A stretch of DNA of 64,000 nucleotides from Bacteroidales bacterium (GTDB taxonomy: Bacteria > Bacteroidota > Bacteroidia > Bacteroidales > ML635J-15). The notes beneath the pieces were generated by a model. The model worked only from the letters and a program-made list of their open reading frames with translations. It had not been told where the DNA came from and did no database searches. The stretch lies in NCBI GenBank assembly GCA_017994175.1, contig JAGOLH010000008.1, positions 1 to 64,000 on the forward strand, in the 5' to 3' direction. This document shows, piece by piece, positions 8,070 through 16,556 of this stretch. Positions within the stretch are counted from its first letter, which is position 1, and every line of letters begins with the position of its first letter. Both the position numbers and the translations under genes were made by a program.

Positions 8070-9231
8070 ATCCGAAATATGGTCGAAAAGCAGCTGCTAC
8101 AGCTTCGAGGTTCTCGACAATTATGTTGCAGGAAAACTCCCGAAAGAAGCATCGCACGCTATTGAGTCGCATCTGGTTGACTGCGACGTTTGCTCCGACG
8201 TGGTTGAAGGCTTGCAGGCAATGCCGCATAATCACGATGTGAAGAAAGAAATTCTCGCTATCAATCGTGAGATTGATAAAAAAATACTCCACAAGCGAAA
8301 CCGCAATGTTCTGGGTATTAGCACTTACTCTCTCCGGTTTGCAGCAGCAGCAGTTCTTGTAACCTTTGCCGTATGTGTGGTAATTTTCATGAACTACGAT
8401 TCAAAACAAGCCTTATATAAACCATCGGACCTTTCGAAAAACTCTTTATCAAAGAACAAGGAACAATCTGATGATAAGCTTCGCAGTGAAACTTCTGCAA
8501 ATGAAGAGTTAGCCCAGAACATACCTGGCCAAAAGATTGATGCGCCAATTAAAGAAGCCGAACCCTACCCTGCCTCTGCTTCCGAATCAAGAAACTATGC
8601 CGAACCCGAAGAGAAAACTGTATTCGATGAGTTATTTAACATTGATGAAGACGACCACGATGCGAGCGGGTCCGGTGATGCCAGCGAGGAACATAGCATT
8701 GCCGATTCGAACAACAAGCAGGTTAACGGGAATGCGGGGGGATTTGCATATAGCGATAATACGACCGCAACTGGAAAAACTCAGGAAAAGCAGCACCAAA
8801 GACAGGAATCAAGTGCTCTCGATAAAAAAGACTCGGATCGTGAGAGTGCTCCACCCTCGGCAACACATGATTTAGTAGTTGTTGAATCTGATGCTTTGAT
8901 TATGGAAGAACCTATTTCCGATTATTTTAGTGTTGAAGTAAAACCGGAATATCCCGGAGGAGAAGCCGCAATGCTGAAGTTTATTTCTGACAATATTGCT
9001 TACCCCATAGTAGCCAAGGAAAATAGAATTCAGGGAACGGTATATGTAAGCTTTGTAATCGATGAAAACGGCTGGGTAACAACTCCAAAAGTTATCAGAA
9101 GTGTAGATCCATTGCTCGATCAGGAAGCAGTACGCGTTATCAGTATGCTTCCACAATGGAGCCCGGGAAAACAATTCGGAGTTCCGGTGAAAGTATCGTA
9201 TGTAATTCCACTGATATTCAAACTTGATTAA
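8056..9231 (+). CDS. Membrane anti-sigma factor fused to a TonB C-terminal domain
   Basis: This 391-residue protein (ATG at 8056; a TTG at 8044 is a weaker start) begins with a zinc-finger anti-sigma motif, H39 with C43 and C46 (HLVDCDVC). A transmembrane helix at about 93-113 follows, then a long low-complexity acidic and Ser-rich periplasmic linker (about 115-290), and a TonB C-terminal domain (about 293-391: YPGGEAAM, GTVYVSFVIDENG, VIRSVDPLLDQEAVRVI, W.PG....VPV.V.Y). The family logic is a cytoplasmic domain that holds the ECF sigma factor and an outer part that could contact outer-membrane receptors or peptidoglycan. Whether the TonB domain transduces energy is doubtful because no ExbB/ExbD is nearby; a sensory role is the better inference. 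Confidence 0.86.
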   Translation: MPANKSEIWSKSSCYSFEVLDNYVAGKLPKEASHAIESHLVDCDVCSDVVEGLQAMPHNHDVKKEILAINREIDKKILHKRNRNVLGISTYSLRFAAAAVLVTFAVCVVIFMNYDSKQALYKPSDLSKNSLSKNKEQSDDKLRSETSANEELAQNIPGQKIDAPIKEAEPYPASASESRNYAEPEEKTVFDELFNIDEDDHDASGSGDASEEHSIADSNNKQVNGNAGGFAYSDNTTATGKTQEKQHQRQESSALDKKDSDRESAPPSATHDLVVVESDALIMEEPISDYFSVEVKPEYPGGEAAMLKFISDNIAYPIVAKENRIQGTVYVSFVIDENGWVTTPKVIRSVDPLLDQEAVRVISMLPQWSPGKQFGVPVKVSYVIPLIFKLD

Positions 9232-9234
9232 ACA

Positions 9235-9262
9235 AAAAAACCTGAAGCATTTCAGGTTTTTT
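9235..9262 (+). terminator. Strong intrinsic terminator, possibly bidirectional
   Basis: A perfect 12-bp stem (AAAAAACCTGAA with TTCAGGTTTTTT) with a GCAT loop follows the anti-sigma gene stop codon at once. The A-run on one side and the T-run on the other let it act for both this operon and the tRNA-Cys coming from the opposite strand. Confidence 0.92.
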
Positions 9263-9265
9263 CTG

Positions 9266-9336
9266 AGGTAACTGGCGGATTCGAACCGCCGTACCCGGTT
9301 TTGCAGACCGATGCCTAGCCACTCGGCCAAGTTACC
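9266..9336 (-). tRNA. tRNA-Cys (anticodon GCA)
   Basis: On the minus strand a 7-bp acceptor stem (GGTAACT with AGTTACC), the D arm, an anticodon loop CTGCAAA reading GCA, and a TTCGAAT T-loop are all present. The discriminator base is U, the identity element of tRNA-Cys. No CCA is encoded. Confidence 0.95.
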
Positions 9337-9366
9337 CTTTGGGTGATGCAAAAATACAAATAAATA

Positions 9367-9555
9367 TTATTTATGCAAATCATTCTCATTTTCGTTTGAG
9401 CTTAACGCTTGCAAGCACTTTAGGCAAAGGCATGACTTGTACATTTTACGTATTTCGGCAAGTTTTTCCGGATTTGTCTTTACGTTCATACACTTGCATT
9501 TATAATCGCCTGTGCATTGAAATCTCCGATTACACCGTGGACAGGTTTTTAACAT
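9367..9555 (-). CDS. Small cysteine-rich CWC-type zinc-ribbon-like protein
   Basis: The 62-residue protein has CPRCNRRFQC near its start, then CKC and a second CLCLKC pair, the arrangement of the cysteine-rich CWC family, whose function is unknown; metal binding is likely. Its start overlaps the end of the upstream GT9 gene by seven bases, so it is probably translated from the same transcript. The chain is short, but the motif match and the overlap support a real gene. Confidence 0.7.
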   Translation of the reverse strand: MLKTCPRCNRRFQCTGDYKCKCMNVKTNPEKLAEIRKMYKSCLCLKCLQALSSNENENDLHK

Positions 9556-10553
9556 TGAAAAGCTATTTTATTTGCTTCCAGAGCTACCGTTTTCACATTT
9601 TGCTCGGTCATACACCGAAAATGTTTTTTCGGGCATCGTTTACGGCCCAGCTTTGAACAAGGACGACAGGGCAGACCCTCCACCTGAAAAATTTTCGATC
9701 GTTCATCGGGCATATAGGGATACATCCCAAATTTGGGTATTGTGTTACCCCAAATCGAAAAAACAATTTTTCGAAATGCCGAGGCAATATGCATCATTCC
9801 GGTATCGTGGGTTATTACAACAGCAGCATGCCTGATTAGTGCAGCCGAGTCGTTCACACTAATAAGTCCACAAAGATTTGTAACATCGGCACCCTCTGTC
9901 ATTTCAACTATTTCTGATGCAGCTTCCGAATCTTGATTGCCACCAATCAATATTGTACGATATTGCAGCAACCGGCAAAGTTCGGCAAGCTTGTATGGAG
10001 GCAATTTCTTTGTTTCATGCTGTCCGCCAATAGCAACAACAAAATAAACCAAAGGAAGATCTTCGAGTAATGGGTGTACTTTCTTAGGGTCATTTTCCGG
10101 CAAAAAATAATCGAGCCCTTTGCCGTCGTTCTCAACATCGAATAAAGAGACTGTTGCAAAATACCTGTCAACAATATGAATGTCTGGCAGCTTATCAAGT
10201 TTAAACCAAGTCAGCAGCAGTTTTTCGCGATTTAATTTATGGAACGAAAAATCAATCACTTTCAGCCGGTGTTTGAATCGCAAGCTTCTCAGGTTATTAT
10301 GTAAATCTATTATATAATCGAAATGTTCATCGTACAATTGGCTGAGGGTTTCGGAAAAACGCCCGAGTACATGAATTTTATCGATGTAAGGGTTTTCCTC
10401 CAGAAGAAATTTATATTGTGGTTTGGTTAGATAATGGACTTCGGCACCCTCTATCTGCTGCTTAATACAGCGAACAACGGGAGTGGTAAGCACAATATCG
10501 CCGATACTGCTGAACCGTATAATCAAGAATTTAATATTGTTGCTATCCATCAC
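9549..10553 (-). CDS. Glycosyltransferase family 9 (heptosyltransferase-like)
   Basis: The 334-residue protein begins with IKFLIIRFSSIGDIVLTTPVVRCIK, the family 9 signature, and carries the C-terminal GT-B half with ITHDTGMMHIASAF and the FSIWGNTIPKFGMYP block. Family 9 enzymes add heptose or related sugars from ADP-sugar donors to lipid A core at the inner face of the inner membrane. The C-terminal tail is Cys-rich (LPCRPCSKLGRKRCPKKHFRC), as in many Bacteroidota members. It lies 15 bases after the membrane protein gene at 10569-12341 and overlaps the CWC gene, so a three-gene operon is likely. Confidence 0.87.
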   Translation of the reverse strand: MMDSNNIKFLIIRFSSIGDIVLTTPVVRCIKQQIEGAEVHYLTKPQYKFLLEENPYIDKIHVLGRFSETLSQLYDEHFDYIIDLHNNLRSLRFKHRLKVIDFSFHKLNREKLLLTWFKLDKLPDIHIVDRYFATVSLFDVENDGKGLDYFLPENDPKKVHPLLEDLPLVYFVVAIGGQHETKKLPPYKLAELCRLLQYRTILIGGNQDSEAASEIVEMTEGADVTNLCGLISVNDSAALIRHAAVVITHDTGMMHIASAFRKIVFSIWGNTIPKFGMYPYMPDERSKIFQVEGLPCRPCSKLGRKRCPKKHFRCMTEQNVKTVALEANKIAFQC

Positions 10554-10568
10554 TTAACCTATTGAATA

Positions 10569-12341
10569 TCAGTTAGTATCTTTTGCTTGTAAGTTGTAAT
10601 AATCTATCAAATAAAATATATCCAACAGCATTGCGTTGTGTAATGGAATTTGCTTTTCTTGGGCTTTTCTCTGCAACTGTGCCAGCCATTCCGGTGATTT
10701 TTTCATTTTTTCAAGCGATTCATCAATAAGGGAACCCAACTTAAATCTATAAAGAGCTGCATTCCCCCGACTGCTTACAGCAACCAATTCATAGTAATTG
10801 TCGATAGTTGTTTTTAGTGAGCTTTTTTCATTTATAAATGAGCCATATCCCCATACCACAAAATAATCAATGATATGTATGGTCCTATCTATTCCGGCAG
10901 AATTCCAGAACACGCCTAGTTCGTGTGATGCGTGATTGCCAAGATATAAGCAGGGCAGTTTATTTTCCCACACCACCGGGAAATGTCCGAGGCATTGCGG
11001 GTTGGCAAGGTTGATCAGTGGCTTGTCGACACCAATGTAACAGTCGATATGACTATGTTGCCAATATGTAGAATAATTCATTGCAAAATATGTGGAATTG
11101 GGTTCCATATAATCATTCATTTCCATGATTTCGTCAACATCCCTGCTTAGTGATTTAAGGCTGTCGGAAGCAATATAACTGCGCTGAACAGAAGAGTAGA
11201 ATATTACACCTAGCATGAGTACTAAAAACACAGGGGAATACTTCTGTAATGCCAAAAACAAAACAAAAACCAGATAAAATAGCACGAGCACTCTCATACT
11301 AACAGCTCCGGTGCCAACAACATTCGGCATAAAAACATACATTATAAAAAACAAGACCGCCACGCAGAAGAAGAACAATCGGTCAGATTTTCCATTTCCA
11401 CTCCGGAATAATTGTTTGCCTTTCGTAATAACAGAATGTAAAAGCACAATCAATACATAACTGAAGGCTGCAATAAGAACAAAAAATATGGTTTTGCCCA
11501 TGATTGCTTCGGCTGTTAAGTCAAATGCAATCAGGTTCTTCATAATAAATACATTACGATACAATTCAGTAGTAGTAATAACAGGGTTTGGGATTGGTGT
11601 ATTCAATTTAAATACATGGTAGGCGTATATAACAGCAAGCACAACAGCCGGCAGCGATGCTATTGCAATTTTCATGGCGATAATAAGGTATCTTTTTATC
11701 ACGCTTTGATTACGTTGAATCATTTCACGTAAAAACCTAAAAACAACAAATAAGGCTATGGTTCCCATGGTAAAAGAAAACACCACCATGTGAGTAAAAT
11801 ATGTCATCAGGAGCAGAAAACCAAGTATAGACAGGTTCTTAAAACGCAATGAATCAAAGTTGCGGATTACATACCCAATGCATATAAAGTAAAAAGCAAG
11901 AGAGAGTGAGAATGTAAAATAGCCCATTCCCAGAAAAGTTTGAAGTGTGAACGGGATAATTAACAAAGTAGTGTAGGTTGTAACCTTATTAATTGAATAA
12001 ACCATGTAACGAAATGAGTACGCAAGACCAGCAATACAAATAAAAACCAGAATTTTAAGCGCAATATTTGCCGGAAACAACGCGTTTAACGCCGACAGTA
12101 TTACAGGTCCTGTTAGGTATCCCACGGGCACGCGATTGAGGCTGAAATATTCGGAAACCGTGTTGTTTCCTTGCAGCAGTTCGCAGATTACATTTGAGTT
12201 ATACAGATGCTGGGGACCGTCGAGAGAGTGAATGTTGTTGCAGCAGAGCAGAAAAGAACTATTGAGTAATACAAAGAAAGTAAATATAATAAATTCGGTT
12301 TTCCGATTATTTAAAGTACTTTTTATATTATTAAGAACCAT
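10569..12341 (-). CDS. Polytopic membrane protein, GT-C glycosyltransferase-like
   Basis: The 590-residue protein has roughly ten to twelve hydrophobic helices in residues 15-400 and a hydrophilic C-terminal region of about 190 residues. The first loop has HSLDGPQHLYNSNVI, an Asp in the position where GT-C lipid-linked sugar transferases have a catalytic acidic residue. Together with the co-transcribed GT9 gene this suggests transfer of a sugar from a polyprenyl-phosphate carrier to a periplasmic acceptor, but I do not recognise a specific family. A minus-strand TACATTTG (12367-12374) lies 26 bases upstream of the start and may be its -7 element. Confidence 0.6.
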   Translation of the reverse strand: MVLNNIKSTLNNRKTEFIIFTFFVLLNSSFLLCCNNIHSLDGPQHLYNSNVICELLQGNNTVSEYFSLNRVPVGYLTGPVILSALNALFPANIALKILVFICIAGLAYSFRYMVYSINKVTTYTTLLIIPFTLQTFLGMGYFTFSLSLAFYFICIGYVIRNFDSLRFKNLSILGFLLLMTYFTHMVVFSFTMGTIALFVVFRFLREMIQRNQSVIKRYLIIAMKIAIASLPAVVLAVIYAYHVFKLNTPIPNPVITTTELYRNVFIMKNLIAFDLTAEAIMGKTIFFVLIAAFSYVLIVLLHSVITKGKQLFRSGNGKSDRLFFFCVAVLFFIMYVFMPNVVGTGAVSMRVLVLFYLVFVLFLALQKYSPVFLVLMLGVIFYSSVQRSYIASDSLKSLSRDVDEIMEMNDYMEPNSTYFAMNYSTYWQHSHIDCYIGVDKPLINLANPQCLGHFPVVWENKLPCLYLGNHASHELGVFWNSAGIDRTIHIIDYFVVWGYGSFINEKSSLKTTIDNYYELVAVSSRGNAALYRFKLGSLIDESLEKMKKSPEWLAQLQRKAQEKQIPLHNAMLLDIFYLIDYYNLQAKDTN

Positions 12342-12417
12342 AACATTTGCTTGAATTACGTATCAGCAAATGTAACAATTACAGCAAAGCGAAGTGGCTG
12401 CCATAAAATTATTCACA

Positions 12418-12708
12418 CTATTTGCTGCCTTTTGATGCAGGTAGTTCTGTAGTAGTTTGTTTCTTCGTTTCTCCGGCTTTTGGCTTACGTGGCACGGTTA
12501 TACTGGCGATTATACAAATAACCAGCAAACTACTGGCAAGTACCCAGGTAGCTTTTTCAAGAAAATCGGCTGTTTTTTTCACCCCCATAATCTGGTTACC
12601 TTGTCCGAAATTTGAAGCAAGTCCACCTCCTTTTGAATTCTGAACCAGAACAATGAGTATCAGAAGAATACAAATAACAATTATTAAAACGGTAAGAAAT
12701 GTGTACAT
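12418..12708 (-). CDS. secG: Preprotein translocase subunit SecG
   Basis: The 96-residue protein has two hydrophobic helices (about 3-22 and 52-72) around the conserved loop QNSKGGGLASNFG, which is diagnostic of SecG, and a charged C-terminal tail. SecG is the accessory subunit of the SecYEG channel in the inner membrane. Its start lies two bases after the stop of the TPR-like gene, the last position of the operon that runs sigma-54 activator, lptE, TPR protein, secG, an order typical of Bacteroidota. Confidence 0.93.
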   Translation of the reverse strand: MYTFLTVLIIVICILLILIVLVQNSKGGGLASNFGQGNQIMGVKKTADFLEKATWVLASSLLVICIIASITVPRKPKAGETKKQTTTELPASKGSK

Positions 12709-12710
12709 GT

Positions 12711-13466
12711 TTATAAAGTTTTATCTAACAGTTCTTCAATCTTTTTAATTTGAGTTGCAAAATAAATGCTTTTTTCCGGATATTTCAAAGATAATTTTTC
12801 ATATGTGCGCAATGCCTTCTCAAAATAGCCCTGTTTAACATAAATCTGGGCAAGTGTTTCAGATATCAGCTCTTCGTTTTCGCCTCTTTCAATATCAGGA
12901 AGATCAGTATTCAACGCTATTTCGGTTTCCTTCGGAATAATTTTAGGTTTATCTGAAATAAATCTATCGATGAGCAATTTATTTTTTATGCGACTATCTT
13001 TTACATCGGGTTCAGTGGTGTTGCTCTCAAAAACAGTGCTTTGTTCCGCAGGTAACGATGCAGAAAATTTACTTTCCGGAGCGAATTCAATTCGCATAAA
13101 GCCAAAATCGAGCAACCCATCGGAGATTATTATCTGCGAAATATCGGTCTTGTTTGCAGAGTCAATGATGATGTTTTTTTCTATAGAAGAGGTTTTAGCA
13201 AATTGACATCCGTATTTTTCTGATTTTTTTTCGTGAACCTCATGAAGTAATCTGTAAAGCATGGCTCTGTCGGGAGTGTGCAGTGCAGCAGCTTTCACCT
13301 GGCTTCCCAATCTCACATCGTCAATCAGTTGAAGATTTTTTGCGTACAGCAACCATGCCGTTTGAAAATACGGGAACTCCTTCAACAAAGCGTCCATATC
13401 GCTCAGGCTGTTAAAATCCATTAGCGCCGGTTTCTGCAGGTACGATCTGTAAGCTTCTTTATTCAT
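12711..13466 (-). CDS. TPR-like protein of the lptE-secG operon
   Basis: This 251-residue protein has no signal peptide. The N-terminus (SYLQKPALMDFNSLSDMDALLKEFPYFQTAWLLYAKNL) is a pattern I know from uncharacterised Bacteroidota proteins found between lptE and secG. The C-terminus (ELISETLAQIYVKQGYFEKALRTYEKLSLKYPEKSIYFATQIKKIE) is one or two tetratricopeptide repeats. The middle is polar and probably disordered. A protein-binding role related to envelope assembly is inferred only from the neighbours, lptE (3-base gap) and secG (2-base gap). Confidence 0.75.
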   Translation of the reverse strand: MNKEAYRSYLQKPALMDFNSLSDMDALLKEFPYFQTAWLLYAKNLQLIDDVRLGSQVKAAALHTPDRAMLYRLLHEVHEKKSEKYGCQFAKTSSIEKNIIIDSANKTDISQIIISDGLLDFGFMRIEFAPESKFSASLPAEQSTVFESNTTEPDVKDSRIKNKLLIDRFISDKPKIIPKETEIALNTDLPDIERGENEELISETLAQIYVKQGYFEKALRTYEKLSLKYPEKSIYFATQIKKIEELLDKTL

Positions 13467-13469
13467 ACA

Positions 13470-13988
13470 TTACCAGTTTACCACCGCTTTGTTGAAAATA
13501 TCCTCAGTAAGCTGATCCACAATTTCGGTAATCAGTTGCGATTCGACACTTGCCAGGTTCTTTGAGCTTTCAAAATCGGCATACCTCGAAAACTGCGTAT
13601 CGTAGCTTTTAGATGGGTCTTTTGTATTGGTAAATTTCACCCTGACATTAATTGTAAGCCGGTTTAATGCGGCTGTTTCGTTGCCCTGATATGCCTGAGG
13701 TGTTACCCGATAGTCGGCAATTTCACCTTCAATAGTAAGGTCTCCCTGTGAGTTCACTATCGTTAGGCTTGTTTGCGACAGAAATCTGTCCTTTAAAGCC
13801 TCGGTAAGAGTGCTGCTCAACGACGGATTAACATTGGAAGCCCTGTTGGGGAAATAGGAAATCTGTATTGTTTTAACATCGGGCGAAATACTTGCACCTG
13901 TAAACGAGTAACTCCCTTTGCATGAAGCAAAAACTGCAACAATTGCTGCAACCATAATAATTTGAAATATGGGTTGCGTTTGTTTCAT
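13470..13988 (-). CDS. lptE: LptE-like LPS-assembly lipoprotein
   Basis: The 172-residue protein has a lipoprotein signal (hydrophobic stretch, then FASC with the lipidated Cys near residue 23) and the LptE fold pattern: YSFTGASIS, ISYFPNRA, LTEALKDRF, GDLTIEGEI..Y.V.P, then RLTINVRVKFTN. LptE plugs the LptD barrel and helps place LPS in the outer membrane. Its start codon shares one base with the stop codon of the sigma-54 activator gene (TGATG), which suggests translational coupling. Confidence 0.85.
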   Translation of the reverse strand: MKQTQPIFQIIMVAAIVAVFASCKGSYSFTGASISPDVKTIQISYFPNRASNVNPSLSSTLTEALKDRFLSQTSLTIVNSQGDLTIEGEIADYRVTPQAYQGNETAALNRLTINVRVKFTNTKDPSKSYDTQFSRYADFESSKNLASVESQLITEIVDQLTEDIFNKAVVNW

Positions 13989-15217
13989 CAGGCATCGATA
14001 TTGTATTCCTTAATTTTCCTGTATAATGTTCTTTCGGAAATTCCGAGCTCTTTTGCAGCAAGTTTTCGCTTTCCCGAGTTTTTTTCAAGGGCTTTTTGAA
14101 TAAGTTCAACCTCTTTATCGTTGATTGATAGATTCTCTTCAACAATTTCGCTGGTATCTTCAAAATTTTTATGTTGCAAATTCTGAATTGTGTTGGCCAC
14201 AACTACACGGGGTTCAATTCTGATTTCAGCATCGGAATCTTGCACAAACTCCCCTGTGATATCATGCACATGCTCCTGAAGGTCGAGGTGGGGTGTTTGT
14301 GCAATAATTTCATTTACCAGCTTTTTTAGATCGTTCATATCCTTTTTCATATCGAAAAGAATATTGTAGAGAATTTCTCTTTCGGAGTTAAATTTTTTCT
14401 CATCTACTTTCGACAATAGTGCCGGCAAACGGTTATCGTAGATAGCTGGCAAATATCTGGAAAGAATAACCGCATCAATCAATCGGTTTTGTTCAATTAC
14501 CGAAATTTGTTCGGTGATATTTTTCAGTTGGCGAATATTCCCCGGCCATGGATACTTTAATAACAAATCTTTTGCATCATCGTCGATGCGTATTGGGGGC
14601 ATGCGATATTTCTCGGCAAAATCGGCTGCAAATTTCCGAAACAACAATGCAATGTCTTCTCCTCTTTCTCTGAGTGGGGGTAAATGTAGAGGAACTGTGT
14701 TGAGACGGTAGTACAAATCTTCCCTGAAGCGACCTTCCTGAACAGCATTCATGATATTCACATTGGTTGCAGCAATAACCCTGACATCGGTTTTCTGAAC
14801 TTTTGACGAACCCACTTTAATAAACTCTCCCGACTCAAGAACCCTGAGAAGCCGCACTTGTGTTGAAAGAGGCAATTCGGCAACTTCATCAAGAAAAATA
14901 GATCCCTTGTCGGCTTCTTCAAAATAACCCTTCCGGTCGTTGATTGCAGTAGTAAAAGATCCTTTAATATGACCAAACAGTTCTGAGTCGATTGTCCCTT
15001 CTGGAATAGCCCCACAGTTCACAGCTATATAGGAGTTGTGTTTACGTTTGCTTTCGTAATGAATTACCTGAGGGAGAATTTCTTTGCCCACACCGCTTTC
15101 TCCGGTAATAAGCACCGATAAATCGGTAGATGCCACCTGAACAGCCACCTCAATCGCCCGATTCAGAGCGTGTGCGTTTCCAATAATTCCAAAACGTTGT
15201 TTTATCTGCAACAGGTC
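13988..15217 (-). CDS. Sigma-54-dependent transcriptional activator with unusual GAFTGA loop
   Basis: From the ATG at 15217 the protein is 409 residues: MDLLQIKQRFGIIG then the AAA+ domain with Walker A GESGVGKE (40-47), the loop GSFTTA (87-92), Walker B GSIFLDE (106-112) and RFREDLYYRLN, and a C-terminal Fis-type helix-turn-helix (about 365-409: LAAKELGISERTLYRKIKEY). There is no receiver domain, so control is not by a standard response-regulator. The loop that contacts sigma-54 is normally GAFTGA; here two positions differ. A longer frame to 15388 exists, but a -7 element at 15240-15247 and the family N-terminus favour 15217. It leads the lptE-TPR-secG operon. Confidence 0.9.
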   Translation of the reverse strand, partial: DLLQIKQRFGIIGNAHALNRAIEVAVQVASTDLSVLITGESGVGKEILPQVIHYESKRKHNSYIAVNCGAIPEGTIDSELFGHIKGSFTTAINDRKGYFEEADKGSIFLDEVAELPLSTQVRLLRVLESGEFIKVGSSKVQKTDVRVIAATNVNIMNAVQEGRFREDLYYRLNTVPLHLPPLRERGEDIALLFRKFAADFAEKYRMPPIRIDDDAKDLLLKYPWPGNIRQLKNITEQISVIEQNRLIDAVILSRYLPAIYDNRLPALLSKVDEKKFNSEREILYNILFDMKKDMNDLKKLVNEIIAQTPHLDLQEHVHDITGEFVQDSDAEIRIEPRVVVANTIQNLQHKNFEDTSEIVEENLSINDKEVELIQKALEKNSGKRKLAAKELGISERTLYRKIKEYNIDA

Positions 15218-15239
15218 CATATTAGCATTTTTACAACCG

Positions 15240-15247
15240 CAAATGTA
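15240..15247 (-). promoter_or_regulatory. Putative -7 element for the sigma-54 activator operon
   Basis: On the minus strand TACATTTG matches TAnnTTTG and sits 22 bases upstream of the ATG at 15217. It would fall inside the coding region if the longer frame starting at 15388 were used, so it helps decide the start. No clean -33 TTTG was seen. Confidence 0.45.
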
Positions 15248-15443
15248 AGGAATATTAAGCAAATATGATTGAAGAATTTGTTTTGCCATGAGCATTTGCT
15301 TATCTATTAAATTTGCCTCATGTAAATAAACTTTCCGTATCAATTGCCGAGCGGTTATTTTATATGCCTCACACAAGTTGTCAGCCAAATGCTATTTGCA
15401 CAGGACGTAAATAATAAGCACATTTGCATAAACAAAATAAAAA

Positions 15444-16541
15444 ATGCTATTTAATAAAACCATTGCTGTTGTAGTACCTGCATATAACGAAGAGACACAA
15501 ATTGTTCAGGTCATCGAAAGCATGCCCGATTTTGTCGACAGAATTGTTGTAGTCAACGACCTGTCAACCGACAATACGGCCGATGTGGTAAAAACATATA
15601 TCGATACCGATTCGGGCAATTATTATAATCCCCGTATCGCGGAAAAAACAGTAACCCCAAACCGCTACAATGAAGCAGACGTTGTATTGCAGCAAATTTT
15701 CAAAGATGAGATTCGATATTTCACTCCCTCAGCAATTCAAAATACACAACCTGAAAATGACCGCATCATTCTAATCAACCATTTAAAAAACGGAGGCGTT
15801 GGAGCAGCAATTGCAAGGGGATATAAATGGTGCAAAGACAATGAAATTGATTGCACTGCGGTGATGGCTGGCGACGGACAAATGGATCCGTCAGAACTGG
15901 AAATGATTTGCAAACCTGTCGTTGCCGAAAACCTCGACTATGTAAAAGGAAATCGATTGATGCATAAAAGTGCGAAATTCGTGATTCCGAAGCAACGGCA
16001 TTTCGGGAATTCGGTACTTTCGATACTAACAAAATTATCTAGCGGATATTGGCGCGTTTCTGATACCCAAACCGGTTATACTGCCATATCGCTTGATGCG
16101 CTGAAATCGATAAAACTGTACAATATTTACCCCAAGTACGGCATGCCTAACGATATGCTTGTAAAACTTAACATTGCGTCATCCAGTATCCGCGAAATTG
16201 AAATTAAGCCGGTTTATCGTGTGGGGGAAGTTTCTAAAATGAAGGTTAACAAGGTAATTCCTAGAATTATATGGCTTCTTTTTCGTTCTTTTTTTACGCG
16301 CTTGGTACGAAAATACTTTCTCCGTGATTTTCACCCCCTTTTCTTATTCTACATGCTGGCTTTTTTGCTTTCAATAGCAAACATACCTTTTCTGATTAAC
16401 ATTGTTTACAACATGTTCACTACCGATGTTACCCCCATAAGTTACCTGATTATTTTTATTTTTCTTTTTATTTCGTCATTACAGTCGTTCTTTTTTGCCA
16501 TGTGGATGGATATACAAGATAATGAGCGCTTATATAAGTAG
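15444..16541 (+). CDS. Glycosyltransferase family 2, membrane anchored
   Basis: The 365-residue protein has the GT2 start IAVVVPAYNEE (8-18), VVNDLSTDNT, a catalytic-region GDGQMDP and the acceptor-site DTQTGYTAI block, then two C-terminal transmembrane helices (about 302-325 and 335-355). An insertion of about 50 residues (about 60-110) separates the first strand region from NHLKNGGVGAAIARGYKW, which is longer than in dolichyl-phosphate-glucose-synthase-like relatives. The enzyme probably loads a sugar onto polyprenyl phosphate or a lipid at the cytoplasmic face. The next gene, a flippase-like protein, begins 15 bases after its stop. Confidence 0.85.
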   Translation: MLFNKTIAVVVPAYNEETQIVQVIESMPDFVDRIVVVNDLSTDNTADVVKTYIDTDSGNYYNPRIAEKTVTPNRYNEADVVLQQIFKDEIRYFTPSAIQNTQPENDRIILINHLKNGGVGAAIARGYKWCKDNEIDCTAVMAGDGQMDPSELEMICKPVVAENLDYVKGNRLMHKSAKFVIPKQRHFGNSVLSILTKLSSGYWRVSDTQTGYTAISLDALKSIKLYNIYPKYGMPNDMLVKLNIASSSIREIEIKPVYRVGEVSKMKVNKVIPRIIWLLFRSFFTRLVRKYFLRDFHPLFLFYMLAFLLSIANIPFLINIVYNMFTTDVTPISYLIIFIFLFISSLQSFFFAMWMDIQDNERLYK

Positions 16542-16556
16542 TAACCAGGCTGGATT

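Noticed and set aside
8872-9351. 159-codon antisense ORF across the TonB domain, terminator and tRNA-Cys
   Set aside because: It runs through a tRNA gene and a terminator and is opposite to a domain with a clear family match.
15218-15388. Longer start of the sigma-54 activator at 15388
   Set aside because: The extra 57 residues match no domain, and a -7 element lies inside them just upstream of the ATG at 15217.
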